Assembly (NCBI RefSeq): GCF_001667035.1 | Contig: NZ_LZIR01000096.1 | Coordinates: 1 to 60,859, forward strand | Reading direction: 5' to 3' | DNA: 60,859 nt | Source of the DNA: Mycobacterium sp. 852002-51057_SCH5723018 | GTDB lineage: Bacteria; Actinomycetota; Actinomycetes; Mycobacteriales; Mycobacteriaceae | Shown here: in pieces, positions 16,765 through 25,191 of the stretch | Layout: each line of letters begins with the position of its first letter | How positions within the stretch are numbered: the first letter of the stretch is position 1 | Notes under the pieces: generated by a model | Databases searched by the model: none | Seen by the model: only the letters and a program-made list of their open reading frames with translations | What the model was told of the DNA's origin: nothing | Made by a program: the position numbers and the translations under genes

Positions 16765-18348
16765 TCAGTCGCGACGCCCCGGGACCATGCGGCGCACCGG
16801 GCTCAGCTGTTGCCCGTCACGCCCGGGAGCCCAAAGCCCGATCACGACCGCGGCGACGGCAACGATGGCGGCCAGAACCGTCGTCGAAGCGTGCATCGAC
16901 GTCAGGAAGGCGGTCTTGCTCAGCTCGGCCAGTTGGCGTCCCTGCGGCCCCAGCCTGTCGGCCACCTCGACGGCCTTGGCGAGCGAGTCGGTGGCCGGTC
17001 CGCGCACCGGCTCGGGAAAGTTCGCCAGTTTCGACCCGAGGTCATCGGAATAGCGCCCAGCCAGGATCGAGCCGGCGATGGCGATGCCCAATGCGCCGCC
17101 CATCTCCCGCGAGGCATCGTTCACCGCGGACGCGACGCCCTGCTTTTCGTCGGGCACCGCGGCCATGATCGCCGAGGTCGTCGGCGCCGTGCAGAATCCG
17201 ATGCCGGCGCTGAGTATCAGGGTCGGCCAAGCCAATTCGAGATAGGACGTATGCAGGCCGAGCACGTGCATGCTGACGAAGCCGACCGCCATCAACGCGG
17301 TGCCCACGAAGATCACCAGGCGCAGACCCAGCCTGGGCAAGTACCAGAAGGACAACGCCGAGCAGACGCCCAGCGGCAGCATGAACGGCATGAACGCCAC
17401 GGCCGTCATCAGCGGCGAGTAGCCCATGATCTGCTGCACATACTGCATGCCGACGTAAAAGAACCCGAACGTCGCGCCGAACAGGACGACGATCGAAGCG
17501 ACCCCCGCGGTGAAACCCGGGTCGGCGAACAGCCGTACGTCCAGAAGCGGCTGGCGCCGGTGGAATTCGACGACACCGAACGCGACGGCTAGCACGGCCC
17601 CCGCGACCAGCCCGCCCCAGACGAGGGGATCGCTCCACCCGCGATCGGGGGCTTCCAGGATCGCGGCGACGCCGATCGCCAGCGCGGCACCGATCAGGAT
17701 CGCGCCGGGCGCATCGATCCGGGGTGCGGCGTGGTCCCGCGACGACGCCACCGTGCACGCCAGGGCGAAGATCGCCAGGCCGGCGGCGCCCAGCGCCCAG
17801 AAGATGGCGTGCCAGTCCCAGAAGTTGAGCAGCACGCCGGATCCGAGCATGCCGAGGACCGCGCCGCAGCCGGCCGTACCGGCCCAGATGCCGACGGCCT
17901 TGACCCGTTCGTCTTTCGGATAGGCCACGGTGAGCAGCGACAGCGTCGCGGGCATCACGAACGCGGCACCCACGCCCGCGACGGCCCGGGCGGCGATGAT
18001 CTGCACCGGGCTGTGCAACAGCGCCGGTGCGGCCGAGCCGAGCGCGAAGATCAGCAGGCCGATGAGCAGTGCACCCCGCCGGCCGTAGCGGTCGCCGATC
18101 GCGCCGGCGGGCAACAGCAAACACGCCAGGGCCACCGTGTATCCGTCGACGATCCAGTTCAGCTGCGACTGCGTCGCGGAGGTGGCCACCGCGAGGTCGC
18201 CCAGCGCGGTGTTGAGCGCCGACATCGACGCGACGACGAGCCCGACGCCCATGCAAGCGACGGCCAGGGTCCAGGTTCGGGCCCGCGCGCTTGCCCCGAC
18301 GCCCGTCGCGTCCGCGCGCTGATCGGACCGGACAAGGGTTTCGACCAT
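16765..18348 (-). CDS. MFS drug-efflux transporter (DHA2/EmrB-QacA type)
   Basis: A 527-residue major facilitator with ~14 predicted membrane helices. Motif A is visible as GDRYGRRGALLIGLLIF (~residues 76-92), and the antiporter motif C-like glycine-rich segment as GTAGCGAVLGMLGSGVLL. Length and sequence fit the proton-driven multidrug exporter family DHA2. The start at 18348 follows GGAGGCGCATCAC and precedes VETLVRSDQRAD; a longer frame to 18426 would run through the operator region. It is divergent from a TetR gene with a shared operator, the usual layout for a ligand-induced efflux pump. The exported compound cannot be predicted. Confidence 0.92.
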   Translation of the reverse strand: MVETLVRSDQRADATGVGASARARTWTLAVACMGVGLVVASMSALNTALGDLAVATSATQSQLNWIVDGYTVALACLLLPAGAIGDRYGRRGALLIGLLIFALGSAAPALLHSPVQIIAARAVAGVGAAFVMPATLSLLTVAYPKDERVKAVGIWAGTAGCGAVLGMLGSGVLLNFWDWHAIFWALGAAGLAIFALACTVASSRDHAAPRIDAPGAILIGAALAIGVAAILEAPDRGWSDPLVWGGLVAGAVLAVAFGVVEFHRRQPLLDVRLFADPGFTAGVASIVVLFGATFGFFYVGMQYVQQIMGYSPLMTAVAFMPFMLPLGVCSALSFWYLPRLGLRLVIFVGTALMAVGFVSMHVLGLHTSYLELAWPTLILSAGIGFCTAPTTSAIMAAVPDEKQGVASAVNDASREMGGALGIAIAGSILAGRYSDDLGSKLANFPEPVRGPATDSLAKAVEVADRLGPQGRQLAELSKTAFLTSMHASTTVLAAIVAVAAVVIGLWAPGRDGQQLSPVRRMVPGRRD

Positions 18349-18415
18349 GTGATGCGCCTCCTTTTCGGTGGCTTCGCGGTGGCTGCTGAGCGGCTTGTGG
18401 GGTGGGCCGGCAACT

Positions 18416-18464
18416 TTTGAGACCAACAGTCTCGTAGGAGATAGCCGATACTCCTGGTCTCAAA
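18416..18464. promoter_or_regulatory. Candidate TetR operator, divergent MFS/TetR promoter
   Basis: A perfect 10-bp inverted repeat TTTGAGACCA (18416-18425) / TGGTCTCAAA (18455-18464) spans 29 bp. Nested inside are GAGAC-N5-GTCTC (18419-18433) and AGGAG/CTCCT arms. The block sits in the short gap between the divergent MFS and TetR genes, where an autoregulating repressor would bind. Repeats are seen directly; the binding protein is inferred. Confidence 0.6.
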
Positions 18465-18490
18465 CGGAGAGGTGGCTCACAATTACCGGA

Positions 18491-19141
18491 GTGAGTACCG
18501 ATCCCCGGCCGGCGCGGTCCCGGGCCCGTTTGCTCGAGGCCGCCGCCGCTCTGCTGCGTTCGGGCGGCCCCACCGCGGTGACCGTCGATGCGGTCACCCG
18601 TAGCGCCAACGTAGCCAGGGCGACCCTGTATCGCCACTTCCCGAGCGGAAACGACCTGCTGGCAGCGGCATTCAACACCCTGATCCCGCCGTCACCGACA
18701 CCGCCGGCCGAGGGCTCGCTGCGGGATCGGCTGGTCGCGCTGGTGCTGGCCCAGGCCGAGGCCGTCGCGCAGGCGCCCGCCGTCTTGACGGCCATGTCGT
18801 GGCTGGCGCTGGGCCCCGACCTGGAAGGGCTGCCGGAATCCCGGCACCGGCGCGCCGCCGACAGCGCCTCGATCACCACGCTGCGCGAGCGCATCGCCCA
18901 GCAGTATGCGGCGCCGTTCGACGCCATATTCGACAGCCCCGAAGCCGCCGCCGAGCTGGGGGAGGTCGATCGGTCGCGGGCCATCGCTCTGCTGATCGGC
19001 CCGCTGGTGCTGGGACGCTTGTCGACGTTGCCCGATTTCGACTATCAGGAGTGCGCTCGCGCGGCCGTCGACGGCTTCCTGCATGTTCAGCGCGCACAGC
19101 AGCGGGCCAGCGCGGCGAGTACCGAATCGGCGGGTGCCTGA
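18491..19141 (+). CDS. TetR-family regulator, divergent from MFS pump
   Basis: A 216-residue TetR protein. The helix-turn-helix lies at residues ~10-55: RARLLEAAAALLRSGGPTAV, then SANVARATLYRHFPSGNDLL. The C-terminal helical domain carries no recognisable ligand motif. The GTG at 18491 sits just after the operator-bearing gap (spaced CCGGA upstream); a longer frame from 18368 would cross the palindromes. It probably represses itself and the exporter, with release by an exported compound. After its stop comes the ~360-bp S10 operon leader. Confidence 0.9.
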   Translation: MSTDPRPARSRARLLEAAAALLRSGGPTAVTVDAVTRSANVARATLYRHFPSGNDLLAAAFNTLIPPSPTPPAEGSLRDRLVALVLAQAEAVAQAPAVLTAMSWLALGPDLEGLPESRHRRAADSASITTLRERIAQQYAAPFDAIFDSPEAAAELGEVDRSRAIALLIGPLVLGRLSTLPDFDYQECARAAVDGFLHVQRAQQRASAASTESAGA

Positions 19142-19164
19142 GGCCTCGGCGAGGTTTGCCCGAG

Positions 19165-19203
19165 ATTTGGCCGAAGGGATCATCGTCAGGCATACTGTTC
19201 GGG
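19165..19203 (+). promoter_or_regulatory. S10 operon promoter (rpsJp)
   Basis: ATTTGGC (19165-19171, giving a TTGGCC -35 at 19167-19172) is followed by an 18-bp spacer and a -10-like CATACT (19191-19196). Four bases later comes GGGTTGCCTTGAGC, the expected initial transcribed region. The same architecture precedes rplN. Transcription starting near 19203 would give a leader of ~300 nt before rpsJ. This is inferred from the match between two ribosomal operons; no transcript data are available. Confidence 0.6.
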
Positions 19204-19499
19204 TTGCCTTGAGCCGGGCTTGCGCCTGGCCGGGCATACGACCAGCGCCCAACCGGGCGCGTCCGGTCCCATCCTCGGAACGCGGCCAATTTTGGCCTTC
19301 ACTAAGCGCGACGAGGCTGCGCAAGGGTGACACACCCGAACGCGGGGGCCGGTGGACCACGACAGGTTAACAGCGGCGCAGTACCCGGCGCGACGCTCGA
19401 TCGGCCAAAGTTGGCCAGGCCGATCCGCGCGCTGGGAGGCACTGAGACATGGACGTAAGCCCGGGTACCGGGCTTCAAGAGGAGTGAGGGTAGGAGAGC
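19204..19499 (+). promoter_or_regulatory. Long structured leader of the S10 operon
   Basis: About 300 non-coding bases precede rpsJ. They hold three inverted repeats: GGCCAA-TT-TTGGCC at 19284-19297; GATCGGCC (19401-19408) pairing with GGCCGATC (19420-19427), whose loop offers an alternative GGCC/GGCC pairing; and AAGCCCGG-GTA-CCGGGCTT at 19457-19475, close to the ribosome-binding site (AGGAGTGAGGGTAGGAGAG). E. coli S10 leaders bind L4 for feedback; whether mycobacteria do this is not known to me. No protein-coding frame is convincing here. Confidence 0.55.
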
Positions 19500-19805
19500 G
19501 TGGCGGGACAGAAGATCCGCATCAGGCTTAAGGCCTACGACCATGAGGCCATCGACGCATCGGCGCGCAAGATCGTCGAGACCGTCGTCCGCACCGGTGC
19601 CAGCGTCGTAGGTCCGGTGCCGCTGCCGACCGAGAAGAATGTGTATTGCGTCATCCGCTCCCCGCACAAGTACAAGGACTCGCGGGAGCACTTCGAGATG
19701 CGCACTCATAAGCGGTTGATCGACATCCTCGATCCCACGCCGAAGACCGTTGACGCGCTGATGCGCATCGATCTTCCGGCCAGTGTCGACGTCAACATCC
19801 AGTAG
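19500..19805 (+). CDS. rpsJ: 30S ribosomal protein S10
   Basis: A 101-residue S10 (MAGQKIRIRLKAYDHEAIDA), first gene of the S10 operon. Besides its ribosomal role in the 30S head, S10 pairs with NusB in antitermination. The GTG at 19500 follows GGTAGGAGAGC. The full family sequence is present, including the loop PVPLPTEKNVYCVIRSPH and the C-terminal DLPASVDVNIQ. It is 14 bp upstream of rplC. Confidence 0.98.
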   Translation: MAGQKIRIRLKAYDHEAIDASARKIVETVVRTGASVVGPVPLPTEKNVYCVIRSPHKYKDSREHFEMRTHKRLIDILDPTPKTVDALMRIDLPASVDVNIQ

Positions 19806-19819
19806 GAGATCCAGAGCTT

Positions 19820-20482
19820 GTGACTAACAAGGCAAGAAGAGGCATTCTGGGCACCAAGCTGGGCATGACGCAGGTATTCGACGAAAACAACCGAGTCGTG
19901 CCGGTGACCGTGGTCAAGGCCGGGCCGAATGTGGTGACGCGCATCCGCACGCCGGAGCGCGACGGGTACAGCGCCGTCCAGCTGGCCTACGGCGAGATCA
20001 GCCCGCGCAAGGTGAATAAGCCGGTCACCGGCCAGTACACCGCCGCGGGCGTCAACCCGCGCCGCTACCTGGCCGAGCTCCGCCTGGACAACCCGGACGC
20101 GGCGGCCGAATACGAGGTCGGCCAGGAGCTGACGGCCGAGATATTCGCCGACGGCAGCTATGTGGACGTGACCGGCACCTCCAAGGGCAAGGGATTCGCC
20201 GGCACCATGAAGCGGCACGGCTTCCGCGGCCAGGGCGCCAGCCACGGCGCCCAGGCGGTGCACCGCCGCCCGGGCTCGATCGGCGGCTGCGCCACTCCCG
20301 CGCGGGTCTTCAAGGGCACCCGGATGGCCGGCCGGATGGGTAACGATCGGGTGACCGCGCAGAACCTGTTGGTGCACAAGGTCGATACCGAGAACGGCGT
20401 GCTGCTGATCAAGGGTGCGGTCCCCGGCCGCACCGGTGGGTTGGTGATGGTCCGCAGCGCGGTCAAGCGAGGTGAGAACTGA
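19820..20482 (+). CDS. rplC: 50S ribosomal protein L3
   Basis: A 220-residue L3, full length, starting GTG (MTNKARRGILGTKLGMTQVF). The central extension KGFAGTMKRHGFRGQGASHG, which reaches toward the peptidyl-transferase centre, is intact, including the GQGASHG tip. The TGA overlaps the rplD ATG by one base (TGATG), so the two are translationally coupled. Confidence 0.98.
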   Translation: MTNKARRGILGTKLGMTQVFDENNRVVPVTVVKAGPNVVTRIRTPERDGYSAVQLAYGEISPRKVNKPVTGQYTAAGVNPRRYLAELRLDNPDAAAEYEVGQELTAEIFADGSYVDVTGTSKGKGFAGTMKRHGFRGQGASHGAQAVHRRPGSIGGCATPARVFKGTRMAGRMGNDRVTAQNLLVHKVDTENGVLLIKGAVPGRTGGLVMVRSAVKRGEN

Positions 20483-21156
20483 TGGCAGCCAACACTCTCA
20501 AAATTGAGGTCAAGACGCCGGACGGCAAGGTCGACGGCTCTGTCGAGCTGCCGGCCGAATTGTTCGATGCCCCGGCCAATGTCGCCCTGATGCACCAGGT
20601 CGTCACCGCGCAGCGGGCGGCGGCCCGTCAGGGCACCCACTCGACCAAGACGCGTGGCGACGTCAGGGGCGGCGGGCGCAAGCCCTACCGGCAGAAGGGA
20701 ACCGGACGCGCCCGGCAGGGTTCGACGCGGGCCCCGCAGTTCACCGGTGGCGGCGTCGTGCACGGCCCCAAGCCGCGCGACTACAGTCAGCGCACCCCCA
20801 AGAAGATGATCGCCGCGGCGTTACGCGGCGCGCTGTCCGACCGGGCGCGCAACGGGCGCATCCACGCGATCACCGAGTTGGTGGCGGGCCAGACCCCGTC
20901 CACCAAGAGCGCCAGGGCTTTCCTGGGCAGCCTGACCGAGCGCAGGCAGGTGCTGGTGGTCATCGGCCGCGCCGACGAGACCGGCGCCAAGAGCGTGCGC
21001 AACCTGCCCGGTGTGCATGTTCTGGCGCCCGACCAGCTCAACACCTACGACGTGCTGCGCTCCGACGACGTGGTGTTCAGCGTCGAGGCCCTCAACGCCT
21101 ACATCGCGGCCAACACGGCGGCCAATACCGAGACAGCCAAGGAGGTTTCGGCCTGA
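20482..21156 (+). CDS. rplD: 50S ribosomal protein L4
   Basis: A 224-residue L4. The long internal loop lining the exit tunnel is present (KTRGDVRGGGRKPYRQKGTG and following ARQGSTRAPQFTGGG), the region where macrolide-related changes arise. The C-terminal end (NTAANTETAKEVSA) is a short polar tail. It begins inside the rplC stop codon and its own stop overlaps rplW by one base. In E. coli L4 represses its own operon; here this is untested. Confidence 0.98.
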   Translation: MAANTLKIEVKTPDGKVDGSVELPAELFDAPANVALMHQVVTAQRAAARQGTHSTKTRGDVRGGGRKPYRQKGTGRARQGSTRAPQFTGGGVVHGPKPRDYSQRTPKKMIAAALRGALSDRARNGRIHAITELVAGQTPSTKSARAFLGSLTERRQVLVVIGRADETGAKSVRNLPGVHVLAPDQLNTYDVLRSDDVVFSVEALNAYIAANTAANTETAKEVSA

Positions 21157-21458
21157 TGGCGACCATCGCTGACCCCCGCGACATCATCCTGGCGCCGGTC
21201 ATCTCCGAGAAGTCCTACGGGCTCCTGGACGAAAACGTGTACACGTTCGTGGTGCACCCCGACTCGAACAAGACGCAGATCAAGATCGCCATCGAGAAGA
21301 TCTTCTCCGTCAAGGTCGCGTCGGTGAACACCGCGAATCGGCAGGGCAAGCGCAAGCGCACCCGGACCGGATACGGCAAGCGCAAGAACACCAAGCGTGC
21401 CATCGTCACGCTGGCGCCGGGCAGCAAGCCGATCGACCTCTTCGGTGCCCCGAGCTAG
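21156..21458 (+). CDS. rplW: 50S ribosomal protein L23
   Basis: A 100-residue L23 at the polypeptide exit, docking site for trigger factor and SRP. It begins MATIADPRDIILAPVISEKS and holds the basic loop ANRQGKRKRTRTGYGKRKNTKRA. Its start overlaps the rplD stop. A 28-bp gap follows before rplB. Confidence 0.98.
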   Translation: MATIADPRDIILAPVISEKSYGLLDENVYTFVVHPDSNKTQIKIAIEKIFSVKVASVNTANRQGKRKRTRTGYGKRKNTKRAIVTLAPGSKPIDLFGAPS

Positions 21459-21486
21459 CGAGCGCGAGAGAAAGACTTGATTAGAC

Positions 21487-22329
21487 ATGGCAATTCGTAA
21501 GTACAGGCCGACGACCCCGGGTCGTCGCGGCGCCAGCGTGTCCGACTTCGCCGAGATCACGCGTACGGAGCCGGAGAAGTCGCTGGTGCGCCCGCTGCAC
21601 GGTCATGGCGGGCGCAACGCCCACGGTCGCATCACCACCCGGCACAAGGGCGGTGGGCACAAGCGCGCCTACCGGGTGATCGATTTCCGCCGCAACGACA
21701 AAGACGGTGTCAACGCCAAGGTCGCGCACATCGAGTACGACCCGAACCGCACCGCCAACATCGCGCTGCTGCACTACCTCGACGGCGAGAAGCGCTACAT
21801 CGTTGCGCCGCAAGGACTGTCGCAGGGCGACGTGGTGGAGTCGGGCGCCAATGCCGACATCAAGCCGGGCAACAACCTCCCGCTGCGCAACATCCCCGCC
21901 GGTACCTTGGTCCACGCCGTGGAGCTGCGACCCGGCGGCGGCGCCAAACTCGCCCGGTCGGCCGGGTCGAGCATCCAGCTGCTCGGCAAGGAGGGCAGCT
22001 ACGCGTCGCTGCGGATGCCCAGCGGTGAGATCCGTCGCGTCGACGTGCGCTGCCGCGCCACCGTCGGCGAGGTGGGCAACGCCGAGCAGGCAAACATCAA
22101 CTGGGGCAAGGCCGGCCGGATGCGGTGGAAGGGCAAGCGCCCGTCGGTCCGCGGCGTCGTCATGAACCCGGTGGATCACCCGCACGGTGGTGGTGAGGGT
22201 AAGACCTCCGGTGGTCGGCACCCGGTGAGCCCGTGGGGCAAGCCCGAGGGCCGCACCCGCCATCCCAACAAGGCCAGTAACAAGCTCATCGTCCGGCGCC
22301 GGCGCACCGGCAAGAAGCACTCGCGGTAA
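21487..22329 (+). CDS. rplB: 50S ribosomal protein L2
   Basis: A 280-residue L2, full length, needed for subunit association and peptidyl-transferase assembly. The signature GVVMNPVDHPHGGGEGK is present near residues 218-234, including the key His of DHPHGGG. The start ATG at 21487 follows GAAAGACTTGATTAGAC. It is followed by rpsS after 30 bp. Confidence 0.98.
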   Translation: MAIRKYRPTTPGRRGASVSDFAEITRTEPEKSLVRPLHGHGGRNAHGRITTRHKGGGHKRAYRVIDFRRNDKDGVNAKVAHIEYDPNRTANIALLHYLDGEKRYIVAPQGLSQGDVVESGANADIKPGNNLPLRNIPAGTLVHAVELRPGGGAKLARSAGSSIQLLGKEGSYASLRMPSGEIRRVDVRCRATVGEVGNAEQANINWGKAGRMRWKGKRPSVRGVVMNPVDHPHGGGEGKTSGGRHPVSPWGKPEGRTRHPNKASNKLIVRRRRTGKKHSR

Positions 22330-22359
22330 AGAAGTCTCAGGACCAGGAGTACCCAGCAC

Positions 22360-22641
22360 ATGCCACGCAGCCTGAAAAAGGGTCCGTTCGTCGACGACCA
22401 TCTGCTCAAGAAGGTCGACGTACAGAACGACAAGAACACCAAGCAGGTCATCAAGACCTGGTCGCGCCGGTCGACGATCATTCCGGACTTCATCGGCCAC
22501 ACCTTTGCGGTGCACGACGGCCGCAAGCACGTCCCCGTGTTCGTCACCGAGGCGATGGTGGGCCACAAGCTCGGCGAGTTCGCTCCGACGCGCACCTTCA
22601 AGGGACACATCAAGGATGACCGGAAGGCCAAACGGCGATGA
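22360..22641 (+). CDS. rpsS: 30S ribosomal protein S19
   Basis: A 93-residue S19 of the 30S head (MPRSLKKGPFVDDHLLKKVD), with the family signature FIGHTFAVHDGRKHVPVFVTEAMVGHKLGEF. ATG at 22360 follows CCAGGAGTACCCAGCAC. The stop overlaps the rplV start by 4 bp (ATGA). Confidence 0.98.
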   Translation: MPRSLKKGPFVDDHLLKKVDVQNDKNTKQVIKTWSRRSTIIPDFIGHTFAVHDGRKHVPVFVTEAMVGHKLGEFAPTRTFKGHIKDDRKAKRR

Positions 22642-23197
22642 CCACAACTGAATTCCCGTCGGCTTTCCCATCGGCAACAGCCAAGGCACGGTTTGTGCGG
22701 GTGTCGCCGCGAAAGGCGCGCCGGGTGATCGACCTGGTGCGCGGCCGGTCGGTGACCGACGCGCTGGACATTTTGCGCTGGGCGCCGCAGGCCGCCAGCG
22801 AGCCGGTGGCCAAGGTGATCGCCAGCGCCGCGGCCAACGCCCAGAACAACAACGGCCTGGACCCGGCCACCCTGGTGGTTGCCACGGTCTACGCGGACGA
22901 GGGTCCGACCGCCAAGCGCATCCGACCGCGCGCCCAGGGCCGCGCGTTCCGGATCCGCCGGCGCACCAGCCACATCACGGTGGTGGTGGAAAGCCGGCCG
23001 GCCTCCGGCCAACGGTCGGAGAAGTCGACGCGGGCCCGCCGCGCCGAGGCCAGCAAGGCGGCCGCGACCGCCCCGGCCAAGAAGGCGCCGGCCAAGAAGG
23101 CCCCGGCCAAGAAGGCCCCGGCCAAGAAGGCTGCGCCGGCAAAGAAGGCACCCGCCAAGAGTTCTGAGACTTCGCAGGCGAAGGGAGGCTCAGACTA

Positions 23198-23198
<1 letters not shown>
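22638..23198 (+). CDS. rplV: 50S ribosomal protein L22 with Lys/Ala/Pro tail
   Basis: A 186-residue L22. The globular domain and tunnel-lining hairpin (PRAQGRAFRIRRRTSHITVVV) occupy residues ~15-117. The last ~65 residues are a basic, disordered tail built of KKAPA repeats, a feature of mycobacterial L22 that is absent from the ~110-residue form of most bacteria. The tail is encoded by a 15-bp tandem DNA repeat, so its length may vary between strains. The stop overlaps the rpsC start. Confidence 0.97.
23079..23159. repeat. 15-bp tandem repeat in rplV
   Basis: About five consecutive units of AAGAAGGCCCCGGCC (one with a 3-bp insertion, others with single changes) encode KKAPA repeats in the L22 tail. 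Unit length is a multiple of three, so copy-number changes keep the frame. This is a plausible strain-typing locus. Confidence 0.85.
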
Positions 23199-24040
<842 letters not shown>

Positions 24041-24043
24041 ATC

Positions 24044-24460
24044 ATGTTGATTCCCCGCAAGGTCAAGCACCGCAAGCAGCACCACCCCCGCCAGCGTGGC
24101 ATCGCCAGTGGCGGCACCGCGGTCAACTTCGGTGACTACGGCATCCAGGCGCTCGAGCACGCCTATGTCACCAACCGGCAGATCGAGTCGGCCCGTATCG
24201 CGATCAACCGGCACATCAAGCGTGGCGGCAAGGTGTGGATCAACGTGTTCCCCGACCGCCCGCTGACCAAGAAGCCCGCCGAGACCCGGATGGGTTCCGG
24301 TAAGGGCTCCCCCGAGTGGTGGGTGGTCAACGTGAAGCCGGGCCGGGTGCTGTTCGAGCTGAGCTACCCCAACGAGCAGATCGCCCGGGCGGCGCTGACC
24401 CGCGCAATCCACAAGCTGCCGATCAAGGCACGCATCATCACCCGGGAGGATCAGTTCTGA
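24044..24460 (+). CDS. rplP: 50S ribosomal protein L16
   Basis: A 138-residue L16 positioned near the A and P sites. It begins MLIPRKVKHRKQHHPRQRG and carries the conserved KPAETRMGSGKGSPEWWV loop. The stop overlaps the rpmC start (TGATG), tying the two genes together in translation. Confidence 0.98.
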   Translation: MLIPRKVKHRKQHHPRQRGIASGGTAVNFGDYGIQALEHAYVTNRQIESARIAINRHIKRGGKVWINVFPDRPLTKKPAETRMGSGKGSPEWWVVNVKPGRVLFELSYPNEQIARAALTRAIHKLPIKARIITREDQF

Positions 24461-24702
24461 TGGCAGTGGGAATTTCGCCCGGTGAACTGCGCGAGCTCAC
24501 CGACGAGGAGCTGGCCGAGCGCCTGCGCGAATCCAAGGAGGAGCTGTTCAACCTGCGCTTCCAGATGGCGACCGGACAGCTCAGCAACAACCGCCGGCTC
24601 CGCACGGTGCGTCAGGAGATCGCCCGCGTCTACACCGTGCTGCGCGAACGAGAACTCGGCCTGGCCTCAGGGCCCGATGGTCGCGATGAGAAGGATTCGT
24701 GA
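24460..24702 (+). CDS. rpmC: 50S ribosomal protein L29
   Basis: An 80-residue L29, a two-helix protein at the tunnel exit. The typical ELRELTDEELAERLRESKEE then LFNLRFQMATGQLSNNRRLR is present, with a short acidic tail GPDGRDEKDS. Start ATG at 24460 lies within the rplP stop; a frame open from 24316 is an artefact. The stop overlaps rpsQ by one base. Confidence 0.98.
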   Translation: MAVGISPGELRELTDEELAERLRESKEELFNLRFQMATGQLSNNRRLRTVRQEIARVYTVLRERELGLASGPDGRDEKDS

Positions 24703-25061
24703 TGGCAGAAGCTAAGAAAGCGGCGCCCGAAGCCGCCACCAAGCAGGCCGCTCCCAAGGAAGCCGCGTCAAAAGCCAAGGGGCCCAAGAACACTCCGGCC
24801 ACCCCGAAGACCCGCGGCCGGCGCAAGGTGCGCATCGGTTACGTGGTGAGCGACAAGATGCAGAAGACCATCGTGGTCGAGCTCGAAGACCGCATGCGTC
24901 ACCCGCTGTACGGCAAGATCATCCGTACCACCAAGAAGGTGAAGGCGCACGACGAGGACAGCACCGCCGGCATCGGCGACCGCGTCTCGCTGATGGAGAC
25001 GCGTCCGATGTCGGCCACCAAACGCTGGCGGCTCGTCGAGATCTTAGAGAAGGCCAAGTAG
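24702..25061 (+). CDS. rpsQ: 30S ribosomal protein S17 with N-terminal extension
   Basis: A 119-residue S17. The core OB-fold (RRKVRIGYVVSDKMQKTIVV to the end) covers residues ~41-119; the first ~40 residues are an Ala/Lys/Pro-rich mycobacterial extension. The ATG at 24702 overlaps the rpmC stop; a GTG 3 bp earlier is also in frame. This is the last gene of the S10 operon; 130 bp later the sulfatase begins. Confidence 0.97.
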   Translation: MAEAKKAAPEAATKQAAPKEAASKAKGPKNTPATPKTRGRRKVRIGYVVSDKMQKTIVVELEDRMRHPLYGKIIRTTKKVKAHDEDSTAGIGDRVSLMETRPMSATKRWRLVEILEKAK

Positions 25062-25133
25062 CGCTCTGCCGGCGGGCGGGCGGTTCCCCGAGCTCATCCC
25101 GGATGTTCACACCGTGTTCTCACCTGCCCGGTG

Positions 25134-25139
25134 TAGTCT
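25134..25139 (+). promoter_or_regulatory. Candidate -10 element of atsA
   Basis: TAGTCT fits the mycobacterial SigA TANNNT pattern and lies 53 bp before the atsA start, in the 130-bp gap after rpsQ. No convincing -35 at 16-19 bp is present. It suggests the sulfatase can be expressed apart from the S10 operon. Confidence 0.35.
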
Positions 25140-25191
25140 CCACGCCACGCGTCTAACGGCGTCCACCAAACGGGAGTGAGGCTGTCCAACC

